The notes below the pieces were generated by a model. The model searched no databases. It worked only from the letters and a program-made list of their open reading frames with translations, and was not told the DNA's origin. Positions 55,737 through 64,000 of a stretch of DNA of 64,000 nt are shown here, piece by piece; the stretch's first letter is position 1, and each line of letters opens with the position of its first letter. The stretch is from Diploscapter coronatus (lineage: Eukaryota; Nematoda; Chromadorea; Rhabditida; Rhabditidae): positions 76,585,249 through 76,649,248 of the forward strand of contig OZ038423.1 of the NCBI GenBank assembly GCA_964036155.1, given 5' to 3'. Both the position numbers and the translations under genes were made by a program.

Positions 55737-57806
55737 ATGCAACTTCCGCTCCTACAGTTATTTGTATATTTCATGCTTCCAGCAATTTTCCTACCTTCTA
55801 CAATTTTGGCTGCAGGAAGATCACGGCCTGAAGAAGGTAAACGACTCATTTGGTGATATTTGAAAACTTTATGTCAATTGAAGGACTAGTTTAGAAGATC
55901 TGAAAAATCTATTGCACAAGGTGATATTCATGCTTTAATGAAATGAAGTTTTCATGTTGAATGTACAAGCCTACCAAATTCCCTAAATGAACTTTGATAA
56001 TTTCCCCGAGTCGGTTTATCCAATTTCCAGTTTCTTTTTTATTCCGATCGATGTTTACATCGAATCGCGAAGATAATCCGATAAAGTGAATTCACTCTGG
56101 TGCAAACTTCCGAAGAACTGTTCTCTTTGTCAAATAGAATGGAACTTTGATAAAGATCTTTCCTGTAAATAGAGATCGAAGATGATAAATAATAAGGCAG
56201 ATTTCCTGTCCCTGAAAAACTGCGAAGACCCGTTGCGGAAGCCGATGCTTGTGCCCTCGGGAAGACAGGTCTGCTGCGACCTGCTCATCAAGAACCTGGC
56301 CGAGACCGCACTCGAAATCGCTGGAATTCGACCGGGAACGCGAGAATTCCGCGACGTCAGACGAATGGGCAAGGTAAGCAATTTGTCTGGGCAAAATTGA
56401 TATCTGATATAATAGAGATTTTGCTAGTTTTAAAAATTTTTAATAAATTTGGGAAAATGTACAAACACGATATTTACGAATCCTTGATCTTCCACACTAA
56501 CTCAATAGGTATGTTTGATGAAATTAAGAGGTGCATTACTAGCGACATTGAATCATGCAATCAGCGTTCAACTTTTTCGGTACTTTTTTACTTCAAGAGA
56601 AATGGATTAAGCCAAGAATATTAACCTACTTGGAATTTCAAAAAAAAATTGTTTTTCGCTCCAATACATTTGAGTTGATCAAGTAGTAGTAATAGCAAGT
56701 GTTCAAATCACTTTATATTTCTTCGCATCGAATTTTTTTCTTAATCATAGACACATGCGTCAAATTTGGTTTTTCGTGATAATTAATGAGACAATGGCAG
56801 TTAATCACTTCCTTATTGCCATCATTTTAGCATTTCTTCATCCATAAATCGGACAGCCATTGTCTTTTTCAGATAATTCGCGATTTCCTGCAGAAGCATT
56901 ACGAGAAAGCCTTCGAGGTTCTTACAGCACAGGTACACTAATTAATTTGCATTCTGCTATTTATAACTCGTGATCAGACAGTAGAAGAAAAAACATCTAA
57001 TTATTGTAAAAATGATCTATGGTTATGAAATGGTGTTTTCTTCAGATTGACATTACTCAGCGAACAAACTACAAGGGAAGGAAAATTTGTACATGGGTTA
57101 CAAATGGAATTCATTTTGCTGCCTATGAAACGCCAGGATTGGTGAGTTTTTAACCGATAATATTACCAAATACCGGTTACTCGAGATGAACTAATGATGC
57201 ACATGTCTTAGCTAGACTATCTAAATGTGCAATTCGCCATCTTTAATTTGTCATCAAAGTCACTCATTGGAACATTGAATTATCGTCAAGTTGGCTTCAA
57301 GCAATTTGCAAATTCCAGCCTATCGAAAACGCGCAACATTTATTCTGTCTCTATTGATGGTCATCTACCAATGATATCTTAATTTTGATTTTGATGGATT
57401 GAAATAATATCATGGTTTGGAATAAGATTCTGAAATTTCAGTACAACATTCATGATAAGCTCCTTGAAGAATATTACGATTCTATAGCAAACAAGGAAAC
57501 TGGCAACAAGCGGCGACCCAAAGTAAGTCCATGAAAATCTTTATCTTTATCTAGTAGTGAAACTCGACTGATCATTAGTTTATCAATAGCTCATCTAGCT
57601 TGATCTTCGTTAGATCGGTTGAAATTAGGTCGACCCCTCCTTGAAATTTAAATGGAGCGATCGAAAATTAAATCGATAACTTGTCGAAATTGATCCTTCA
57701 CTCTCTTTACGATATTTCCCAATTGCATGCCAATTTATAGACTGGCAGTTCTCGAAACAAGCCCAACCGAGGGTTCGGAAGGAATCGAGGCTGGGGTCGA
57801 GGATGA
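55737..57806 (+). CDS. Ground-like secreted protein G6 with Arg/Gly tail
   Basis: Six exons: 55737-55836, 56201-56373, 56873-56932, 57047-57141, 57442-57522 and 57741-57806. The signal peptide is MQLPLLQLFVYFMLPAIFLP, cleaved near ILAAG. Domain marks are KNCEDPL, RQVCCDLLIKNLAETALEIAG, YEKAFEVLTAQ, KICTWVTNGIHFAAYETPG and then YNIHDKLLEEYYD. The exon-1 phase matches the cluster, but the third block is split by an extra intron, and the tail is basic (NKPNRGFGRNRGWGRG, stop 57804). It is the most diverged member and lacks the shared upstream block. The start at 55737 was chosen because it gives a clean signal peptide. Confidence 0.65.
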
Positions 57807-58236
57807 ATTCGCACGACTTCGTCACAAAATCAACATTATATCAAGGATTACGGATAGAGCTTTATGCCTTTCATTTTTCATTCAAATCTCATTATTTTCT
57901 TGCAGTTCATTAGGTTTTTTTCCAAATAGACACTCTTTTTGTATATAAAGACGTCATGTGATCGAAACTTTTTCGTACACGATTGCTATTATTAGACGAG
58001 TGTTGATAATAATTTATTTTATTTGGACTGCCTATATGAGGTATTTAATGATAGCATATTTGAGAAAATAAATAGAAGAAAGCTGTACAATAGAAGTAGA
58101 ATATAGTTTATGGCTAAACTAACTATGCGATAAGAATTCAATAAAACTATGCAGACTAACATTGATAATTTACTAGCCTTTAGGTTTTCAATAATAAATA
58201 ATAATTTGAGGTAACTTTTAAGATAATGCTTCTTGA
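57807..58236. other. Convergent 3' region between G6 and the minus-strand gene
   Basis: About 430 AT-rich bases hold the 3' UTRs of two converging genes. Several AATAAA and TTTATT words are present. No exon. Confidence 0.5.
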
Positions 58237-60450
58237 TTACCAAGTGTAGCAGACAGTGTTGTCCTTGGCTGAGTCCTTGTAGAGAGGATTGTTCCGATTG
58301 TTGTGACGAACCTCGTTCTTGTCAACTGTGTAGAAATAATCACCGACTGCAAAGGATATTCTTTAGAAATTTCGATGCTATTATTTTAAAAATGGAACTT
58401 CATGCTTGATTACACAAAATATACTTACATCCTTGCAGCGATTTCTGGTTCAACCTGTACAAAGGTTTGGTCGCACCGCAGGCGCGTTTCCTGAAAGTTC
58501 TCCATCCTTCAACCACTATGCTAACACTCGAGAAAAGGTAATTATTACAACAACTTTTTAATGAGATGAGTATCGAAACTTGTGATAGTTTGTTTCACTA
58601 TCAGATAATTGATGTAATACTCGACTAATCACGCTTATTGCTAGGAAAGGTCAAAGATGGTTATGAAGATAGAATAAATCACGTATGATTAAGCTTGAAT
58701 TTTTAAGCCAAATTTCATAAGCGCAAAAATGTTTATCTCAACTGTTCGTGATATTCGGAGATTTAATTTGAAAGTTGTCACAAACCAAGTGCAGGCTCCG
58801 ACAGGTTTCTTGGATGGAAGAAATCCATTTATCCTGAATGATTGGCCAATGTCAGTGAAGGACAGGATTTGGTTGCCTAAATTATTCATCCATTTATTCA
58901 TCGGAATTCTGATGAATTTCAATATCTTATGATAACAATTCTTAACGATAATTTTAATGGTTTTTCGAAAGATATTGCAAGTCTGCATCATTTTCGTTAC
59001 GATCGAAAAGGGTTATCCTTCTGCATGATGAAGACAATCGATGTCAGACAATGGGAGTGAAGATTTTCCTTTCTTGCAATTTAATTCATTGATTATTCTT
59101 TGCAGATTATCAAAGAACTGACCTGCAACGGGATGTTCGACAGAGTAAACGGTGATCAGTGGGGGACAGATTCGCTTGAACCTTTTGTAATTGGCTTGAT
59201 AGGTGTCCCAAGGGATGACGCGGCCGTTTTCGAAGCCTGTATAAGGAAAGTAAGCCAGCCAATCAAGGGTTAATTATCACACTTAAAAAGATAGACTCTG
59301 TTCTATCGGAACTTTCGAGGTAATTACAAGACATTTTTAAGATCAACTGAACCAAAGAAAGATTTTTCAGGGCAGTTTGCAAATGGCTAACGTAAAACGA
59401 CGAAGCGATTTTAGTATTTGACGAAAGATAAAAGTGGCGAAATGCCTCCTTTTTCTGCACAAACCCTGTCAATGTTCTATTACGTTTCGTCAAATGCTAA
59501 AAGGCATTCGTCATTACGTCATTTACAGGTTGCCACTTTCCAAAGATAAATTTAGCCATATTGTTTGACGGAAGAGTTTATAAATCAGAGTTGACCTTCT
59601 TCAAGCTTGAAGCCTTGGAGTTCATAGTTGTGGATGACCTCTCGGTCACTATGAATTCGGTGTTTGCCGGTGGCTGGATTGTACAGTCTTCTCATGTATT
59701 TAAGATGCGGTCTCAAAAGTTTCTGAAATTATTAGGAATACATATTTTCAGTTATCTTATCGGGACACAGGATGAAGCACAGTTAGACTCTGAATAAATC
59801 TTATTCAGAGTTGCGCACCGGTGTTATTTGAGTCACAAAATTTGGGATCAGACTCGAAGTTGATCAAACATTGGCGGTATCATAGTCCCTTTTGAGTTAA
59901 AATTCGAATTCTACATTAATCCTGCTTTTTATAAGAAGAGCTAACATAATGTCATATCGCTTTTCGGTCAGTTTTTCATCGACAGGAGTTTTGAGATGTC
60001 ATGGTCACGACTCTGAAGTAGAAAGTGTGTAGCAGTGGCCTTCCTGACCTTGGATATCCAGAAATCTGTTTTACGACATGAGAAAATCTCATACGAAATT
60101 GAAATTCGAAATTAGAATACACTATTTCTCTTTTACTCTCTACTGTGTGAACTTATATGGGTTTCCAAGACGATAAAGTTCATGGTTTCACTTTTCGATT
60201 TCAGATGCGTGATTAGAGCTGTATCTAAAACCTATATTGACTAAAAATAGTCAAAAAGCGATATGATATTATTAGGTGAGCTCTCCTTGTCAGTTACGAC
60301 TTACGAATTGTTTTTTGGCATCCTGTTTCTTCGCTTCGGTGTACATGAAAAGCAAAACTGTGCATAGAATAGTGAAGAGCCTGAATTTGAAATGAAAAGA
60401 TACTCAATCGATTTTTCAATTGAGGAAATGGCTTACCGGATATTCTTCAT
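58237..60450 (-). CDS. Small secreted protein with DUF5648-like segments, 172 aa
   Basis: The minus-strand exons in order are 60437-60450, 60305-60380, 59596-59722, 59123-59236, 58429-58506 and 58237-58346, all joining in phase. The signal peptide MKNIRLFTILCTVLLFMYTEA is followed by a mature part with two related segments. One has RRLYNPATGKHRIHSDREV and a downstream GFKLEEG. The other has CGATKPLYRLNQ then GDYFYTVDKNEV. The LYR/LYN...H or D.FYT.D..E pattern resembles the DUF5648 repeat seen in secreted and cell-wall-binding proteins. In that family the typical wording is LYN/LYR then HFYT.D, so the first segment is degenerate (HRIHSD). The stop is TAA at 58237-58239. A carbohydrate- or surface-binding role would be inference only. 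Confidence 0.65.
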
Positions 60451-63400
60451 TTTACGTGGTGATTTGCCTATAAAATAATGAATAGATGAAGATTTAAGGT
60501 TGGAAGCGATGAGACCAACTTTATTCGCCTAAAATTAAGATGGAGATGTAAATGTAAATGAAACGGCAAATGTAATGAGAAGAAGATGCGCTTCCTTATA
60601 TGGCTAATTAAAGCTGGGGAAGGAAAGGTAGAAATGAAACGTGAAGAGTGGCTAGTTTGACAGACAAAGATGGAGAATGACAAGAAAGGCAAGAAGGGAT
60701 TGATTATAGGGAAGTCTTGGAAAAGATAAGCAAGAAAAAAGATATGAAAATAAGAAATCCAGTCGCAGTGCAAAGAATCAGAAGCAGGATGTGGATAGGC
60801 AGAATGGCATAATTAGAAGGATTTCATTTCTTACGAAGTTTATGTCTTCTGAATTAACGTAATCTCTTTCTTTCTCATTTTCTCCATTAGACTAAGAAAA
60901 GTCGATCCAATACGTGTTATGAAGCGTCAGCATTGTCTCAGTTTTTCTTACGTAAATTTAGATCTCAGAAGGGAATTTTGCCAATTATATACCATGAAAA
61001 TTATTTATTCAAACTGAGTATTCAAATGGGGAGTCTAGTCAAAATAGTATGACTTGAGATTGAAAATGATCAATCTGGCCTTTTACCCTCTCATTTTTGA
61101 TCTTTCGATTCTTCCAAACCTTCTATTTTACTCCAAGTTGATCTTTACGAGTTCCAACTTGCATATGCAAGAAGTTATGTTAATGTGATGGATATTGACA
61201 CTGACAAACTGCGTCTAGACGCATTTCGTAGCTCCGAATATCGTCAGCAAACTTGGCTATTTCACTTTACGATGCGTAGATTTGCTCTTTTTTGACGAAT
61301 AAATCCGGAATTCAATCGAATGAGAATTTGGCTGTTTGGTCAAAAAGAAAACGATAACATGCTACAAATAATTTACAAACTAAACTCAAAATTGGAACTT
61401 GAGATAGAACCCAATAAGATTTTATGTTCTAATATTTATGAGCTTATTCCAAAACGGGTAATGATTAGTACCGTACAGTCATCCAAGTTCTCATTATAAA
61501 CCTAACTTCAGATTACAGTTCGTGCACTTGTGAAACTGAAATTCTATGAATATTCGGAGCAATTCTATTTACAAATCAAAATATTGGTCTCCCACGAAGA
61601 ATTTTTCACATTTTTCCTACATTCCGTTCCAGACTTGTAAACATAAATATCCGACGAAATTAGAAACTTTTTCATGGATCTGCACAATTAATGTGCATTT
61701 CCCATTAGATCCGTTCCCAATCCCCATTCCATTCAATTCTTTGTTTTGTAAATTTCCATCCACACAATCCGAGTGTTTCACAACAATGTGGGAGGAATTC
61801 CCGATCTGATGATTTCTTGCTCCATTAAAATACGCAGATTATGGCCTGAAATCCTATTTATACCAAAAATGAATTATAAGTGCATATTTTCATCTCTCAA
61901 ATCCTTCCGATGACATTGGATTTGACTAAATTTCGAGATAAATTTTTAATAAGCTAATGCACTTCGTCTAGTCTAACATTTGTAAACATGGGATGAAATA
62001 TGTTTTTGAAATACTAAAATTTATAAGAATTTCATCAACTACCACCAACCAGAAATAATTGTATCTTATGATGATTCGAAATTCTTAATCCCGTTGAATA
62101 GCATTTAGTCTATGGCAGTAAGATTATGAATTCAAAAAAACTACTGGAATAAGATAGCCGCAAATAAATCGGATAACAAATATTTAGTAAAAGATATAAA
62201 TTTAGGTCATGTCTAAATCACTAATCACCAACTTGTTATGAAATTGAGATGACGAAATTTTATGAATGTAACAGAGTGGCTACGAATTATGAAAACACAT
62301 TATTTTCGAATAAGCCCTGACAAAAGTACCACTAATGAAATTAGGAAAATTTTGTAGTTTTAAAATCTTTAATTTCTGTAAACTCTAAATATCTATTTGC
62401 TATTTCATTTGTTGTTCACTTTGACATACAATTCCACCATGTTTGGAAATTTTTTTTTATAAATTCAGAGACGACAATATGTTTCTCCTTTTCTAAGCTG
62501 GCGCCTAAGTATACTTGTTTCAATTCGAATGAACTTTTACTGAAAATATAATTTGATATATGGGTCTTGAAGATCCTATAAATTTGATTCAATATCAATA
62601 TATTGTAGAAAAATTGGATCAAAAATATCGTGCGCTCTCTGAAATTTAGGAATCTTACCAGCACGCATAAATTTGAAGCAAGTACTGGCGCATACACATA
62701 TAAAATATTTTATGAGGCTTTTCCCTTTAGTTTATACTAGAATATAGTCCGTAATATTAGTTACGGGCAAAATAAACGATACCGAATCATTCTTTTTTCC
62801 CCAATTTGAATTGAAAAACGTGTTCCCACAATTTGTGGCCACCCTGTACAAATTTTGCGCTATAAAATTGTCAAATCATGGCCTGATCTATCCATAAAAA
62901 GAATTCGCATTTCATTAAAGAATCATATCTGGTTCTACTCACCATGCGTATATTTTATTATTCAAAATTACGATTTGTAGTAGATTTTTCATGCCAGAGG
63001 CTATTTTGTAATCTTGAAAAACATCTTGGTCATTCAACTGCTAGATTTTCATGCAAAGACGCAATTATCCTGCAAGGCAACTTTCATGTCACTGCTTCAT
63101 ACATCTAATTATCGGGCAGAAAGCATCGATCATCTCTGCACATTTTGACGTCTCAACATCTTCTGTTAGATCGGCTCCTTCCCTCCTTCCTCCATTCAGT
63201 AATTTACTCATTCAGACGTATAATTTGATTGGCTCAACAATTAATTTATGCCTGCAGATTCGCGAATTGCGAATTAGCCATGCAATATTTTGCATGTGCA
63301 AATTGCATCCATTACATGGGAAAACGAAAACATTTGCAGAGATTAGAGTAAAGAGGATGGATCTGTAAATTCCAAATGCTAATTAATATTCAATTACGCA

Positions 63401-64000
63401 AGGATCTTCGGAAGAATAATCATCAAAAATTCAGATTAGGTACAGACTTTTAGTGGAAATTTGAAATTCAACAAATCACTGAAAACGAAATATGTTTGTA
63501 GAGTATCGAACGATTTTTAGACAAGAATAGGACTGAATCGGGATATGAAAGATCAATAATAGATCATCTTCCAGAAATTTTCCTTTTGAAAAATGCTTAG
63601 ATGAGGTCAGTGTTTCATAATTTTAGTATTTTATCTCTGAACTGAACTTTCTGCTGAAAATCACCTATTCATTGCAATCAAAAAGTCGAGAAGACCCTTA
63701 TCTCTAAAAAATCCGAAGTTTCGAGCTCAACAAAATCGAAGCTGAACTTTACACATTCCTTGATCTGAGGGAAATTGCTAGAATAATGCCTGAGGGTTTT
63801 GCCGATAGTCGAAATAGTTTGAAGGAATGAAAGGCGATAAAATTAAAGTGGGTGCACAGAAATTAGCGCAATCTTTGCAGTACACCTTTCGAAATTTCAT
63901 CGACTCAGATTGACTATTGATTATTATAATTATTTCGAATTTAGAATTACGCAATATCCACTTTCCATTTTTTAATTATTGTGGCATTTATCTTGCCACA
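60451..64000. other. AT-rich region without a supported gene
   Basis: I checked both strands for splice-consistent conserved exons and found none. Open frames such as 60468-60773 (-), 61546-61809 (+), 62416-62697 (-) and 63051-63368 (+) lack motifs and have low-complexity composition. The promoter of the minus-strand gene must lie just right of 60450. A GC-richer patch near 63150-63200 has a short pyrimidine run. Nothing further is supported. Confidence 0.5.

Noticed and set aside
58965..58990. Possible third copy of the 14745-14894 MITE (GATATTGCAAGTCT)
   Set aside because: Only one end word is present, with no matching opposite end or interior.
60468..60773. A 101-codon minus-strand open frame near the secreted-protein gene
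   Set aside because: It is a Phe/Leu/His-rich low-complexity translation of purine-rich DNA, upstream of a better-supported gene on the same strand.
61546..63368. Open frames at 61546-61809, 62416-62697 and 63051-63368
   Set aside because: None shows conserved residues, signal peptide plus domain, or in-phase neighbouring exons.
1..64000. tRNA, rRNA and CRISPR-type arrays
   Set aside because: No cloverleaf-compatible T-arm and acceptor combination, no rRNA-like conserved blocks, and no regularly spaced short repeats were seen; the organism is a eukaryote.

Overview
The window looks like nuclear DNA from a nematode. The coding signal is split into many short exons with GT/AG borders and TTTTCAG-type acceptors. 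Several first exons sit directly behind an acceptor just before the ATG, which fits spliced-leader trans-splicing. The window also holds a tandem family that I read as Ground-like proteins, a nematode-typical domain. The species cannot be named from sequence alone. All gene models come from reading frames, splice borders and codon-phase continuity by eye; no alignment or search was run.

Layout. 1-2230: repeat DNA, with a foldback element of roughly 300-bp arms and a small inverted-repeat element. 2383-2859 (-): a broken kelch-repeat gene fragment. 3310-14083 (-): a complete BEL/Pao LTR retroelement with two 310-bp LTRs that look identical, a 5-bp target duplication and one uninterrupted 3211-codon frame. 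That frame runs gag, protease, reverse transcriptase, RNase H, integrase, an envelope-like glycoprotein region, and then an extra Cys-rich C-terminal region. 14938-18239 (+): the 3' part of a CPEB2-4/Orb2-type translational regulator, with a possible alternative last exon at 19195-19290. 20995-39817 (+): an apparently complete VPS13 (chorein) lipid-transfer gene of about 69 exons. 40787-41416 (+): a small three-exon gene resembling PET117, a cytochrome c oxidase assembly factor.

42014-57806 (+): six tandem genes for small secreted Ground-like proteins (here G1-G6), all on one strand with shared intron phases. An unrelated predicted membrane-anchored gene (46359-47749) sits between G2 and G3. 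The cluster was shaped by segmental duplication. A copy of the last PET117 exon lies in front of G4, and MITE-like and LTR-like insertions distinguish the paralogues' upstream regions. 58237-60450 (-): a six-exon gene for a 172-residue secreted protein with DUF5648-like segments, convergent with G6. 60451-64000: AT-rich sequence with no gene I can support.

The host genes (CPEB, VPS13, PET117-like) are ordinary conserved cell biology. The accessory interest lies in two places. One is the apparently intact, envelope-bearing retroelement, which carries a strand-specific, frame-independent 8-base word (AAGTGGAC) at least 15 times in its coding strand. The other is the expanding Ground-like cluster, with exon shuffling, tails read in different frames, and an upstream hairpin showing paired changes.
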